NCBI GenBank assembly: GCA_018402075.1
Contig: JAGYJP010000002.1
Span: 310,001-374,000 of the forward strand
Reading direction: 5' to 3'
Length of the DNA stretch: 64,000 bases
Source of the DNA: Candidatus Nanopelagicales bacterium
Lineage (GTDB): Bacteria > Actinomycetota > Actinomycetes > S36-B12
In this document: piece by piece, positions 46,606 through 56,236 of the stretch
How positions within the stretch are numbered: position 1 is the stretch's first letter
Layout: each line of letters opens with the position of its first letter
Program-made: the position numbers and the translations under genes
Notes under the pieces: generated by a model
What the model was told of the DNA's origin: nothing
Seen by the model: only the letters and a program-made list of their open reading frames with translations
Database searches by the model: none

Positions 46606-47172
46606 ATGTCAGAAGAAATTGATCTCATTCTGGCCGAGGCTGGAGAGAAGATGGATAAAGCCATTGGCGTAGCGAGGGAAGATTTCTCCACGATCCGAAC
46701 TGGTAGGGCTACACCGGCAATGTTTAATAAAATTTCAGTCGACTACTACGGTACTCAAACGCCTGTCAACCAACTAGCATCCTTTCAAACACCAGAGGCC
46801 CGCATGATCTTGATAACGCCGTATGACAAGGGAGCCACGCCTGCGATCGAAAAATCCTTACGTGATAGTGATCTTGGAATCAATCCCACCACAGACGGTA
46901 ATGTCATTCGGGTCGTGTTACCGCAGCTTACCGAAGACCGACGCAAGGAATATATCAAGTTGGCTCGTACTAAAGGCGAGGATGCCAAAATCTCTGTGCG
47001 AAATATTCGTCGCCATGCGAAAGAAAGTCTAGAAAGTATGCAAAAAGACGGTCAAGCAGGTGAAGACGATATTCGTCGAGCTGAGAAAGCGCTCGATGAC
47101 CTTACCCACAAGAACACCGAGCACATTGATGAAATATTGAAGCACAAAGAAGCAGAGTTGCTCGAAGTTTAA
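46606..47172 (+). CDS. frr: Ribosome recycling factor
   Basis: A 188-residue two-domain protein that, with EF-G, splits post-termination ribosomes. STIRTGRATPAMFNKISVDYYG, ITPYDKGATPAIEKSL and VLPQLTEDRRKEYIKLA are RRF signatures. It lies between pyrH and cdsA, the conserved order. Confidence 0.97.
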   Translation: MSEEIDLILAEAGEKMDKAIGVAREDFSTIRTGRATPAMFNKISVDYYGTQTPVNQLASFQTPEARMILITPYDKGATPAIEKSLRDSDLGINPTTDGNVIRVVLPQLTEDRRKEYIKLARTKGEDAKISVRNIRRHAKESLESMQKDGQAGEDDIRRAEKALDDLTHKNTEHIDEILKHKEAELLEV

Positions 47173-47175
47173 CCA

Positions 47176-48024
47176 ATGAGCCGAGAGACTTCAGCGCCGA
47201 AAGCGGGGAGAAATCTGCCTGCGGCCATTGCCTCAGGCTTGGCTTTGGTTGCCATTGTTGTCGTGTCCCTCTCCACTGTGAAGTGGCTCTTTGGCGTAGT
47301 GGCGATCCTTGCATTACTCGTTGCCGTACACGAATTTGTCAATGTACTTAATCGAAGAAATATTTCGGTGTCAAGAACACCGGTTTATCTCGCTACGGTA
47401 ATTGTCCCAACAGTTGCCTACATTTGGGGATTCGAAGCGCAGCTTATTGCAATGGGGGTGTCAATACTACTGATAATGTTTTGGCGCATCCGAAAAGGCG
47501 CTGCGGGCTTCCTTGTTGATGTGGGAGCTTCTGTTCTACTAGTCGCATATTTACCATTTATGGCGGCATTTCTTATGTTGACATTGGCAGCAGACAATGG
47601 CCCTTGGCGAGTGGTTGTATTTATTCTGCTGACAATCTCTAACGACATTGGTGGTTATGTATTCGGTGTACTTTTTGGTAAACACCCCATGGCGCCACAC
47701 CTCAGTCCCAAAAAGTCCTGGGAAGGGTTTGCGGGGAGCGTGACCCTTCAATCTGTTGTCGGCATCCTTGCTTTTATGTACATCTTTGATGCCCCGTGGT
47801 GGCAGGGATTAATTGCTGGGCTTGTGTTAACCGTGACTGCCACCGGTGGCGATTTTGTAGAGAGCGCCATTAAACGGGATTTGGGGGTCAAGGACATGGG
47901 CACGATTGTTCCCGGCCACGGCGGCATAATGGATCGGCTCGATTCACTGATTCCTAATGCATTCGCATCGTGGGTGGTCTTCACAGTATTTCTTGGTTCC
48001 GGCGTTGTTGCGGTGGGTACCTGA
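47176..48024 (+). CDS. cdsA: Phosphatidate cytidylyltransferase
   Basis: A 282-residue integral membrane enzyme making CDP-diacylglycerol. Seven to eight hydrophobic segments are visible. The catalytic signature [13 protein letters not shown] and the C-terminal [20 protein letters not shown] plus GGIMDRLDS give the Mg-binding aspartates. It overlaps rlmN by one base (TGATG). Confidence 0.95.
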   Translation: MSRETSAPKAGRNLPAAIASGLALVAIVVVSLSTVKWLFGVVAILALLVAVHEFVNVLNRRNISVSRTPVYLATVIVPTVAYIWGFEAQLIAMGVSILLIMFWRIRKGAAGFLVDVGASVLLVAYLPFMAAFLMLTLAADNGPWRVVVFILLTISNDIGGYVFGVLFGKHPMAPHLSPKKSWEGFAGSVTLQSVVGILAFMYIFDAPWWQGLIAGLVLTVTATGGDFVESAIKRDLGVKDMGTIVPGHGGIMDRLDSLIPNAFASWVVFTVFLGSGVVAVGT

Positions 48025-49124
48025 TGCCATTGCCCGGTGAGTTGGTATTTGAATCGCCGAAACGAGGAAAACCACCCGTTCATTTCCTCGATCTTGAACT
48101 AGCTGAGCGGAAGAAAGCGGTGTCTGATTTAGGTTTTCCTGGATACCGTGCGGATCAAATATCTCGACACATTTTTGAACATCTGGATAAGGATCCTGAT
48201 AGTTGGTCAGATATACCTCCTTCTGATCGGGATACAATCAGTAAGGCGCTACTTCCGACTTTACTTAATCCGGTTCGCTCTATTGAATGCGACAATGGTG
48301 AGACTGTAAAATCCTTGTGGAGGCTCCACGATGGTTCATTGGTAGAGAGTGTTCTCATGCGTTACCCAAGTCGGGTAACCATGTGCATCTCCTCCCAAGC
48401 TGGTTGCGGCATGAACTGTCCATTTTGTGCCACAGGACAAGCTGGGCTGACAAGAAATTTGTCCTCTGCCGAAATATTTCATCAGGTTTTGTTGGGTGCC
48501 CAGAGTTTGGCTCGAAATCAGATCGCCGGGGGCCCGGGACGTGTTTCGAATGTCGTTCTCATGGGTATGGGTGAGCCGCTCGCGAACTACAACTCGGTGA
48601 TCTCGGCCATTCGTAGAATTGTTGAACCTTCACCTTCGGGGCTTGGATTATCAGCGCGAGGGGTAACTGTTTCGACAGTGGGCCTTGTGCCTCGTATCAA
48701 GCAATTGGCAACAGAAAAAATTCCGCTAACATTGGCTGTCTCCTTACACGCCCCAGACAATGAATTGCGGGACACGCTGGTACCGGTTAACACCCGATGG
48801 TCCGTAGAAGAGGTTTTGGACTCAGCTTGGGAATATGCGTCAGTGACTAACCGTCGGGTGAGCATCGAGTACGCCCTCATCAAAGACATTAACGATCAAG
48901 CTGATCGTGCTCATCTACTGGGGCAGAAACTTAAAGATCAATTGGTACATGTAAATCTGATTCCGCTTAACCCGACACCAGGGTCACAGTGGACTGCATC
49001 TCTTCCGGAAGATGAAGCTGAGTTTGTTCGTATTCTGCAGCGGTATGGCGTAGCCGTCACCGTGCGTGATACTCGTGGCAGGGAAATAGATGGTGCCTGT
49101 GGACAATTAGCAGCCTTGGAATAA
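48024..49124 (+). CDS. rlmN: Dual-specificity 23S rRNA/tRNA adenine-C2 methyltransferase
   Basis: A 366-residue radical SAM enzyme. The cluster cysteines are C128, C132 and C135 in [32 protein letters not shown] and [17 protein letters not shown] are family blocks, and the catalytic C-terminal Cys lies in GACGQL. It methylates A2503 of 23S rRNA and A37 of some tRNAs. ATG 48024 overlaps the cdsA stop. Confidence 0.95.
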   Translation: MPLPGELVFESPKRGKPPVHFLDLELAERKKAVSDLGFPGYRADQISRHIFEHLDKDPDSWSDIPPSDRDTISKALLPTLLNPVRSIECDNGETVKSLWRLHDGSLVESVLMRYPSRVTMCISSQAGCGMNCPFCATGQAGLTRNLSSAEIFHQVLLGAQSLARNQIAGGPGRVSNVVLMGMGEPLANYNSVISAIRRIVEPSPSGLGLSARGVTVSTVGLVPRIKQLATEKIPLTLAVSLHAPDNELRDTLVPVNTRWSVEEVLDSAWEYASVTNRRVSIEYALIKDINDQADRAHLLGQKLKDQLVHVNLIPLNPTPGSQWTASLPEDEAEFVRILQRYGVAVTVRDTRGREIDGACGQLAALE

Positions 49125-49157
49125 GAATTGCTTTGAATTTGAGAAGAGGAATTGACC

Positions 49158-49718
49158 ATGTCTAGTGAGTTTGATCGGACATTCATACGGTCCGTGCTGG
49201 CAACTTTCCTTAAACTCGTTCTGCTATTTGGCATTGTGGCGTTTTTGTTGAGTCGCCTTCCTAGTGAAGATCAAGCTCTGCAATCTTATGGTGTCGTGAC
49301 AGCATTTATATTCCTTTCAATCATTTACAGTGTTTACTTCTATTTTCAGTTACGAGGTGTTCGTCGAGCTGAACACCCTGGCGTTCGAGCCACCGAGGCC
49401 ATGATTTCTACTGCTTTTTTATTTCTCGCAATGTTTGCCACTATTTACACCATCATTAGTGTGGGAGATCCGGCTGCATTCACGGAAGAGCTCGATCCCT
49501 TTACTGGCCTTTATGTGGCCATAACGATTTTATCTACGGTAGGTTTCGGGGATATCACGCCGCTCTCAGTCGCTGCTCGAAGTGTTGTCATGGTTCAAAT
49601 GGCCCTCGGCTTGGTGTATCTGGGATTAGTGGTAAAGGTATTTGCGGGTGCAGCCAAAACGCGTTACAAGAATAAGACCCAAGGGGGCGGAACTGAGCAC
49701 TCGAATCCACGGGGGTGA
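49158..49718 (+). CDS. Two-pore-helix-type potassium channel protein (Ion_trans_2)
   Basis: A 186-residue membrane protein with about four transmembrane helices (residues 15-33, 44-64, 80-100, 140-163) and a pore loop with selectivity filter TVGFGD at residues 127-132. No RCK/TrkA-N nucleotide domain follows; the C-terminus is a short polar tail. Such minimal channels conduct potassium as tetramers. ATG 49158 follows GAGGA; a TTG six bases earlier is possible. Gene stands alone between rlmN and the convergent catabolic locus. Confidence 0.85.
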   Translation: MSSEFDRTFIRSVLATFLKLVLLFGIVAFLLSRLPSEDQALQSYGVVTAFIFLSIIYSVYFYFQLRGVRRAEHPGVRATEAMISTAFLFLAMFATIYTIISVGDPAAFTEELDPFTGLYVAITILSTVGFGDITPLSVAARSVVMVQMALGLVYLGLVVKVFAGAAKTRYKNKTQGGGTEHSNPRG

Positions 49719-49766
49719 GGATCGGAGAGCACCCAGTCCCGCATCTACAGGGTAACTGAAATGGCG

Positions 49767-50891
49767 TTAGCATTCTTCATCGAGCGACAATAGCTCGATC
49801 ACTTCCTCATTTGATTCCCCCAGCAAGGGTGCTGGCTTGTATATATCTATCGGAGAGGCAGACATTGTCAGGGGATTTGCTACCTGTCCATTAACAATAG
49901 GCTTGAGTCCCAATCTTGATGCCAGATCAAATGCTTGGTCAATTGTGTTAATCGGGCCACAAGGAATACCAGCTGAAGTGAGTGATAGATACCATACTGC
50001 TGCCGTTTTTGTGCGAAGCCGGCCCTCAAGAATTGCTTTCAATTCGACGCGATTTTCCACGCGTGATGCATTTGTGGCGAACCTAGGATCAATGGTGGAA
50101 TTCTCAAGTTCCAAGACTTGACACAGTTGTGTGAACTGATTGTCATTCCCCACAGCAATCACGATCGACTGGTCTTCAGTATCGAAGACTTCGTAAGGCG
50201 CAATGCTGGGGTGCGCATTGCCCATTCTTTGGGGAATCGTGTTGGCCAATGTATAAGCGCCACTCTGATTCACCATCGAAGATAGAAGTGAAGAAAGGAG
50301 ATTTACCTCAATGTGTTGACCCAGTCCAGAGGTCTCGCGTTCGTGTAGGGCCGCCAGAATTCCAATCGCCGCATGCAGTCCAGTCACGACATCGACCAAT
50401 GCAACGCCAACTTTTGTCGGTTCTGAGTCACCGGTGATACTCATCAGTCCACCCATTGCCTGAACAAGAAGGTCGTAGCCTGGAAGATGACTACCTGCAG
50501 CACTCCCGAATCCACTGATACTGCAATAGATCAATTGTGGATTAATTTTTGAAATTGCTGTGTAGCCGAGTCCATATTTAATTAGCGAGCCCACCTTGTT
50601 GTTTTCGATAAAAATATCGGCCTTGTGGGCCAGATTAACGGCTCGCTTTCGATCCAATTCGTTTGTCAAGTCCAGTGTCAAGGATTTCTTATTTCGGTTG
50701 ACGCTGTCGAAATATGTTGAGTGACCTTGCGGAGTAGTGGGAGGAAGCCAGGATCGAGTGTCATCGCCGGTTTCTGGCCTTTCCACTTTAATGACGCTAG
50801 CCCCCAAATCAGCTAGCAGCATGGTGGCATAAGGTCCGGCGAGTATCCGAGAAAAGTCCGCAACGAGAAGTCCCTCCAATGCTCGTGTCAT
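49767..50891 (-). CDS. CaiB/BaiF (class III) CoA-transferase, probably succinyl-CoA:glutarate CoA-transferase
   Basis: A 374-residue class III CoA transferase. The N-terminal GLLVADFSRILAGPYATMLL and ADLGASVIKVERPETGDDTR are family signatures, and the catalytic aspartate is expected in LPGYDLLVQAMGG. It is 31 bases downstream of the glutaryl-CoA dehydrogenase gene on the same strand, which parallels the SUGCT-GCDH pairing known in other organisms. Glutarate activation is therefore inferred; other dicarboxylate or acyl acceptors are possible. Confidence 0.82.
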   Translation of the reverse strand: MTRALEGLLVADFSRILAGPYATMLLADLGASVIKVERPETGDDTRSWLPPTTPQGHSTYFDSVNRNKKSLTLDLTNELDRKRAVNLAHKADIFIENNKVGSLIKYGLGYTAISKINPQLIYCSISGFGSAAGSHLPGYDLLVQAMGGLMSITGDSEPTKVGVALVDVVTGLHAAIGILAALHERETSGLGQHIEVNLLSSLLSSMVNQSGAYTLANTIPQRMGNAHPSIAPYEVFDTEDQSIVIAVGNDNQFTQLCQVLELENSTIDPRFATNASRVENRVELKAILEGRLRTKTAAVWYLSLTSAGIPCGPINTIDQAFDLASRLGLKPIVNGQVANPLTMSASPIDIYKPAPLLGESNEEVIELLSLDEEC

Positions 50892-50922
50892 AACGATGCT
50901 TTCACAGATCTACGTCAGCGCA

Positions 50923-52110
50923 TCACGTAAATGCAGGGAGTCCGGTGAGGGCTTGACCGATAATCAGGGTATGCATTTCATTTGTGCCTTCATAGGTGAA
51001 AACTGATTCCAAGTTATTCATATGGCGAATGATCGAGTACTCCAGAGTGATTCCGTTTCCACCCAGAATACTGCGACACTCGCGTGCTATTGCGAGAGCT
51101 TCTCGAGCATTATTTAGTTTGCCCAATGAAATTTGCTCAGGTGAGACCCCGATAGTGTCCTTCAAATTCGCAAGGTGAATCGCGAGCAGCATTCCCTTGC
51201 CCAATTCTAAGGTCATGTCGGCGATCTTTTTCTGTGTCAGCTGGTAGCCCGCTATCGGTCGATCAAATTGTTGTCGATCTAAGGAGTAGGCGATTGTGGT
51301 ATCAAGGCAATCTCGCGCCGCTCCGAGTGTGCCAAATGCTATACCGAATCGAGCTTCATTGAGACAAGACAGTGGACCACGCAACCCTCGAACCTTTGGC
51401 AATACTGAATTTGCTGGGAGTCGAACATCAGTGAATACTAATTCGCTTGTCACCGATGCGCGTAGAGACATTTTCTTATGAATAACATTTGCAGTGAATC
51501 CAGGAGTGACCGTTGGGACGATAAATCCGCGAATACCGTCGTCGGTCTGGGCCCAGACAATTGCGATATCGGCCACACTGCCGTTTGTGATCCACATCTT
51601 CGAGCCATTTAGAATCCAATCGGAATTATTACCGTCACCGTCTTTACGGGCGTGAGTAATCATGCCTTGAGGGTTTGAACCGAAATCTGCCTCGGTAAGC
51701 CCAAAGCAACCGATGGTTTCACCGGTTGCCATACCAGGAAGCCATTGAGTCTTTTGTTCTTCGGATCCAAATTCGTGAATGGCATACATTGCGAGTGATC
51801 CCTGAACACTCACGAGTGACCGAATACCTGAATCGCCTGCTTCTAGTTCCATGGCTGCGAGGCCATAGGCGAGGGCAGTTGTTCCTGCACATCCGAAGCC
51901 TTCCAAGTGCATCCCAAGAAGACCTAGGGACCCACAGTCCTTGGCCAATTGGCGTGCGGGTATCTCTCCGCGTTCAAACCAATCTGCTATTTCAGGTTTA
52001 ATTCGGTTATCCACATAATCGCGCACTACCGTCTGGATTGCACGATCTTCCTCAGAGAGCAAATGGCTTATGCCAAATAGTCCGAGAGGCGATGTGATGG
52101 ATCCTGTCAT
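50923..52110 (-). CDS. gcdH: Glutaryl-CoA dehydrogenase
   Basis: A 395-residue acyl-CoA dehydrogenase of the GCDH subgroup. GFGCAGTTALAYGLAAMELE, RSLVSVQGSLAMYAI, TIGCFGLTEADFGSNPQGM and the C-terminal RSILGGNGITLEYSIIRHMN with catalytic Glu in TYEGTNE match GCDH, which oxidises and decarboxylates glutaryl-CoA to crotonyl-CoA. ATG 52110 is selected because GGAAGG lies eight bases upstream on the minus strand; a longer in-frame reading (to 52356) would overlap the upstream oxidase gene by 185 bases. Confidence 0.88.
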   Translation of the reverse strand: MTGSITSPLGLFGISHLLSEEDRAIQTVVRDYVDNRIKPEIADWFERGEIPARQLAKDCGSLGLLGMHLEGFGCAGTTALAYGLAAMELEAGDSGIRSLVSVQGSLAMYAIHEFGSEEQKTQWLPGMATGETIGCFGLTEADFGSNPQGMITHARKDGDGNNSDWILNGSKMWITNGSVADIAIVWAQTDDGIRGFIVPTVTPGFTANVIHKKMSLRASVTSELVFTDVRLPANSVLPKVRGLRGPLSCLNEARFGIAFGTLGAARDCLDTTIAYSLDRQQFDRPIAGYQLTQKKIADMTLELGKGMLLAIHLANLKDTIGVSPEQISLGKLNNAREALAIARECRSILGGNGITLEYSIIRHMNNLESVFTYEGTNEMHTLIIGQALTGLPAFT

Positions 52111-52171
52111 GTTGCAAGCCTTCCGAGTCGTATTCATTAGTGACGAGTGTATCTTTTCTTGACGTTCAGAA

Positions 52172-53539
52172 TTAATGTCCAAGTAGTCGAGTAATCGCCT
52201 TCGCCGTGAGTGAGGGTTTTCCAGTGCGGTCTTCGAAATCATCGGCCCGTTGCATAACGCGTAGTCCGATATTTGCACCCAGCCAGCGCAAAGGTTCAGG
52301 TTCCCAATCTGGGGAATGATGGCCCACCCAAGGCAGCGTGGTGATTTCAGATTCATTAGACGTGATCAGGTGTGCCAGTGTTTTACCGCCCAAGTGACTG
52401 GTACCAACTCCGTCCCCGACATAGCCACCCGACCAACCTTCGCCGGTGATGGGATTGAATCCGCACGAGGCCCACCAATCGCGTGCGATTCCGAGTGGAC
52501 CGCCCCATGTGTGTGTCACACGGCTATTTCTCAAAACGGGAAATATATCCGTGAGAGCATGCCACAGCTCGGTATGTACCTTATCGTTCCGATCTTGGGA
52601 GTCCGAAATATGTGACCCATAAAAATACGGTGCTCCACGGCCGCCAAAAGCAATTCGATTATCTGCCGTCCTTTGACCATAAATAATCACATTTCGATAA
52701 TCGGAAAAGGTTTGGCGATTATTAAGCCCGATTTCTGCGATAACTTCATTGGGTAGTGGCTCGGTGGCCAGCATTAATGAGTAAATCGGTGCCAAATTTC
52801 GACGGTAGCCATGAATAGTGCGCGTGTATCCTTCAGTGGCTCGAATAGTGATGGGTGCACGCATTGAGCCTCGGTGAGTTCGAACAATTCCTGGCGATAT
52901 CTCCAGCGCCGGGGAATTTTCAAAGAATTTCACACCGCGATTTTTCAGGTATTGAGCGAGTTCTCGGACCAGAAGATATGGATTAAGGGCCGCACAGTGA
53001 GGTGTATAGGTGCCACCTACAACATCCGTGGCTCCAATCTGTTCAAGAGTTTCTTCACGATTGAGCAAAATCAGATCGCTACCCAATCCCCAAGAGCGCA
53101 TTTCTCTTACTGCTTCACGGGCACGCTCGCCTTGAAGCGGGGTTCGTGCGGCTACTACGGTGCCACCATGGGCCCAATCCACATTCCAATTGTGTTCGCG
53201 AATAACTGAGCCGATTTCACTCACGTTGCGCACCATGGCTTGGTGCATGCGTACAGCATCCTCGCGGGAACTTGACCGAGCGAGCGAGGTTAAGTGAGCG
53301 GGAAAGAGGGCTGAAACCCATCCTCCATTGCGTCCACTTGCGCCGAAACCAGGGTATCGCGCCTCGATGACACTGATTTCTAGTGTTGGATCAAGCTTAT
53401 TGAGATAGTAGGCAGTCCAGAGTCCGGTGAACCCGCCCCCGACAATGGAAACATCTGATCGGAGATTCTCTTCAAGTGGAGGACCCAAGAGCCCTGGTAC
53501 ATCAGGCTTCGAGAGATCAATCCAAACCGAAGTGTTCAC
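52172..53539 (-). CDS. FAD-dependent amine oxidase (DAO family, PuuB/OrdL-like)
   Basis: A 455-residue flavoprotein of the DAO superfamily. The FAD dinucleotide motif VSIVGGGFTGLWTAYYL is at residues about 30-46, with IEARYPGFGASGRNGGWVS following, and a C-terminal GEGWSGGYVGDGVGTSHLGG closing the FAD site. Closest in style to gamma-glutamylputrescine oxidases; the substrate is probably an amine, but no puuA-like ligase is seen here. It starts six bases after the PNPOx-like gene and is part of the leftward operon. Confidence 0.8.
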   Translation of the reverse strand: MNTSVWIDLSKPDVPGLLGPPLEENLRSDVSIVGGGFTGLWTAYYLNKLDPTLEISVIEARYPGFGASGRNGGWVSALFPAHLTSLARSSSREDAVRMHQAMVRNVSEIGSVIREHNWNVDWAHGGTVVAARTPLQGERAREAVREMRSWGLGSDLILLNREETLEQIGATDVVGGTYTPHCAALNPYLLVRELAQYLKNRGVKFFENSPALEISPGIVRTHRGSMRAPITIRATEGYTRTIHGYRRNLAPIYSLMLATEPLPNEVIAEIGLNNRQTFSDYRNVIIYGQRTADNRIAFGGRGAPYFYGSHISDSQDRNDKVHTELWHALTDIFPVLRNSRVTHTWGGPLGIARDWWASCGFNPITGEGWSGGYVGDGVGTSHLGGKTLAHLITSNESEITTLPWVGHHSPDWEPEPLRWLGANIGLRVMQRADDFEDRTGKPSLTAKAITRLLGH

Positions 53540-53545
53540 GATTCC

Positions 53546-54211
53546 TCACGCCTTCCATTGTTCTATATATGAGGGAACAGGTACTTCATCTGGAACATAC
53601 GGATCTGGAAGCGGCTCTCCAAGTGTCTGAATTATGGGTACGACTCCCGCCCACAAATTTCTACCTTGGACAGTTGTGAGGTCGTTTGGAAGGTCATCAG
53701 GGTGTCCTTCCCCAACTTTGACCGACCATTCTGTGATTGCCATGGCCAAAGTGAGTGTTGCCTTGAGTTCCTGGGATGTTGGTTGTCTTGCATCATCCCA
53801 ACGACCGGGCATCAAATGTTCGGTGATTTCGTAGAGTGCCTGAAGTTCTGAGTCGCCGTGCAACTGCGAGAAAGTACCGAAGATCATGGCAGATCGATAA
53901 TTCATGCTGGATTCAAAGAGGCTTCGAGCCAAAACCAAGCCGTCCAGTAGCGTCACCGTTACGCACGCTGGGGCACCTGATGCGAGCAGTGTGAAAAGAC
54001 GAGATGCCGCGGAACCATGAATCAATAGTTGGTCACGTGACCGGGCGTATGCGACGGGAATGACCAAGGGGATGCCATTGTCCACCGTACCAATGTGAGC
54101 CACGATCCCTGAGTCAAGAACGTGATCCAAATCAGAGCGATCCATGCGAGCCTTTTCAGGTAATCGCTTCACACGCGTGAGGTCCGGTTTAGACACGCTC
54201 GAATCCGTCAC
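53546..54211 (-). CDS. Pyridoxamine 5'-phosphate oxidase-family flavin-binding protein
   Basis: A 221-residue split-barrel protein of the PNPOx-like/flavin nucleotide-binding group. GIVAHIGTVDNGIPLVIPVAYA and LLIHGSAASRLFTLL form the barrel start typical of FMN or F420 binding. It overlaps the aminotransferase stop by four bases (GTGA), so it is translationally coupled. Substrate is unknown; a cofactor-related or flavin-reductase role beside a PLP aminotransferase and FAD oxidase is inference. Confidence 0.75.
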   Translation of the reverse strand: MTDSSVSKPDLTRVKRLPEKARMDRSDLDHVLDSGIVAHIGTVDNGIPLVIPVAYARSRDQLLIHGSAASRLFTLLASGAPACVTVTLLDGLVLARSLFESSMNYRSAMIFGTFSQLHGDSELQALYEITEHLMPGRWDDARQPTSQELKATLTLAMAITEWSVKVGEGHPDDLPNDLTTVQGRNLWAGVVPIIQTLGEPLPDPYVPDEVPVPSYIEQWKA

Positions 54212-55608
54212 AGAATTTCGAGTGCACCTGTAAGAACAGTGCGAAGTTTCTGCTCTATTTCGTCGAACTCAGTTTGCCCAATAATGAGTGGAGGAGCCAG
54301 CTGAATCACAGGATCCCCTCGGTCATCAGCACGACAGTAGAGGCCATTATCGAATAAAGCCTTTGAGAGGTAACCACGAAGCAGTCTTTCACTTTCCTCC
54401 TCGTTGAAAGTTTCTCTGGTTGCTTTATCTTTGACCAATTCAATTCCATAAAAATAACCCGCACCTCGGACATCTCCAACTATGGGTAAGTCGCCGAGCT
54501 TTTCCAATGTGCGACGGAAATTTCCTTCATTCTCTTGAACATGGTGGTTCAAGCCTTCTCTTTCAAAAATATCTAAATTCGCCATGGCTACGGCGGCAGA
54601 AACAGGATGCCCACCCCAGGTATAGCCATGAAGAAACGCTGTTGTGCCATGTTTGAAGGGTTCGAAAAGCCGATCGCTTGCGATCATGGCGCCCAGTGGG
54701 GCATAGCCTGACGTCATTCCTTTGGCGCAAGTAATGATGTCGGGTGTAACCCCGAATCGGTTCATGGCGAAGTAATCGCCTATTCGCCCAAACGCGGTAA
54801 TGGTTTCGTCAGCAACCATGAGTACGTCATATTGATCGCAGATTTCACGGACCCTTTCGAGGTATCCCGGTGGAGGAGGAAAGCAGCCACCGGAATTTTG
54901 GACTGGTTCAATGAAGACGGCGGCGACGCTATCCGGCCCTTCAAATTCGATAGCCTCCGCTATCCTCTCTGCGGCCCACAGACCGAATGCTTTCTCATCT
55001 CCACGAAATTCTTCGGGCGCCCGATAAAAATTCGTATTGGGTACCTTGACTGCGCCAGGCACGAGCGGCTCAAAAGGTATCTTGGCCACAGGAATACCGG
55101 TAATGCTCAATGCTCCATGTGGAGTTCCGTGGTAGGCAATTGATCGACTAATTACTTTGTGTTTTGTGGGCTTGCCCGTAAGTTTGAAGTACTGCTTAGC
55201 CAACTTCCATGCGGTTTCCACTGCCTCTCCGCCGCCAGATGTGAAGAACACTCGATTCAAATCACCGGGGGCCATCTGGGCTAGGCGTTCAGCGAGGAGA
55301 ACGGCCTGAGGGTGCGCATAGGACCATATTGGGAAGAAGGCCAATTCCTCCGCCTGCTTCGCTGCAGCTTGAGCTAACTCTCTGCGGCCGTGTCCAGCCT
55401 GAACTGTGAATAAGCCTGAGAGACCATCAAAATACTTATTGCCTTGATCGTCCCAGATGTAGGCCCCATCGCCTTTCACAATAATGGGTACATGGCCACC
55501 ATCGAAGTAAGTGGAGTGCCGGGTGAAGTGCATCCACAGGTGGTTGCGAGCCTTGTCAGCGAGGGCGTCAGGCCCAAACTCCGTCACATATTGCGGTGTT
55601 GTTGTCAT
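54208..55608 (-). CDS. Class III omega-aminotransferase (diamine/omega-amino acid:pyruvate type)
   Basis: A 466-residue class III PLP aminotransferase. The PLP lysine is K296 in IITCAKGMTSGYAPLG, D267 lies in MVADETITAFGR, and FFTSGGGEAVETAWKLAK binds phosphate. The style matches SpuC-type putrescine/omega-amino acid-pyruvate transaminases. ATG 55608 overlaps the Lrp gene stop by four bases with GGGGA upstream; a longer in-frame reading is rejected because it would overlap Lrp extensively. Exact donor (putrescine, cadaverine, 5-aminovalerate, beta-alanine) cannot be fixed from sequence. Confidence 0.85.
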   Translation of the reverse strand: MTTTPQYVTEFGPDALADKARNHLWMHFTRHSTYFDGGHVPIIVKGDGAYIWDDQGNKYFDGLSGLFTVQAGHGRRELAQAAAKQAEELAFFPIWSYAHPQAVLLAERLAQMAPGDLNRVFFTSGGGEAVETAWKLAKQYFKLTGKPTKHKVISRSIAYHGTPHGALSITGIPVAKIPFEPLVPGAVKVPNTNFYRAPEEFRGDEKAFGLWAAERIAEAIEFEGPDSVAAVFIEPVQNSGGCFPPPPGYLERVREICDQYDVLMVADETITAFGRIGDYFAMNRFGVTPDIITCAKGMTSGYAPLGAMIASDRLFEPFKHGTTAFLHGYTWGGHPVSAAVAMANLDIFEREGLNHHVQENEGNFRRTLEKLGDLPIVGDVRGAGYFYGIELVKDKATRETFNEEESERLLRGYLSKALFDNGLYCRADDRGDPVIQLAPPLIIGQTEFDEIEQKLRTVLTGALEIL

Positions 55609-56075
55609 CGAGTTCCCCATGTGTAGGTTTGTTTGCGAAGGTTGAGATACATAAACGTTTCGGTGGAAAGTACTCCTGAAATATTTCTTATCTGTCGGTT
55701 GACTACATCCAATAAGTGATGGTCGTCTTCCGTGACGCACTCAGCGAGAATGTCATATTTACCGGCCACCACGACCATGTAAGCGATCTCCGGGAGCTTT
55801 TCCAGTTCGTCCGCCACTGCCTCAACATCTCCTTGCGCCGATATTCCGATCATGGCTGATCGAGTGAAGCCAACTCGCGTAGGGTCGGTGACAGCCACGA
55901 TCTGCATGACACCCATTTCATGAAGTTTCTGGACACGTTGGCGCACTGCTGCCTCTGATAACCCCACAGCTTTACCGATGGTGGCGTATGGGCGTCTGCC
56001 ATCCTGTTGGAGTTGCTCAATGATGGCTTTGGAGGCGTTATCTAGAGGAGCTGGAGATGTGCGCGCCTTGGACAT
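55605..56075 (-). CDS. Lrp/AsnC-family transcriptional regulator
   Basis: A 156-residue feast-famine regulator. The N-terminal helix-turn-helix is RRPYATIGKAVGLSEAAVRQ followed by RVQKLHEMGV, and the rest is a RAM ligand-binding domain. It is the first gene of the leftward operon, its stop overlaps the aminotransferase start (ATGA), and it diverges from the aldehyde dehydrogenase gene. It probably controls both directions from the shared intergenic region in response to an amino acid or amine. Confidence 0.9.
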   Translation of the reverse strand: MSKARTSPAPLDNASKAIIEQLQQDGRRPYATIGKAVGLSEAAVRQRVQKLHEMGVMQIVAVTDPTRVGFTRSAMIGISAQGDVEAVADELEKLPEIAYMVVVAGKYDILAECVTEDDHHLLDVVNRQIRNISGVLSTETFMYLNLRKQTYTWGTR

Positions 56076-56236
56076 ATCACCATCTTGATGGAAGAGACGA
56101 TAATAAGCAAGTAAATCCGCAAGGAATTGTCATTATTTCTTCGAAAACCGAATCGTAAATGGTTTTTCACGAATGAAACCACAGGCAAGCGGTTATGCTG
56201 TCGGGGGAGTTCATATTCGATCTGGGAGGAATCACA
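56076..56236. promoter_or_regulatory. Divergent control region with phased repeats
   Basis: AAAACC (56144-56149), GGTTTT (56161-56166) and GAAACC (56175-56180) alternate in orientation; the two same-strand copies start 31 bases apart, about three helical turns. That is suitable for an Lrp-type octamer wrapping DNA. TATGCT (56194-56199) is a possible -10 box for the aldehyde dehydrogenase, and GGGAGGAA precedes ATG 56237. Confidence 0.5.

Noticed and set aside
52111..52356. N-terminal extension of glutaryl-CoA dehydrogenase
   Set aside because: It would overlap the upstream oxidase gene by 185 bases and has no GCDH similarity; ATG 52110 with GGAAGG is better.
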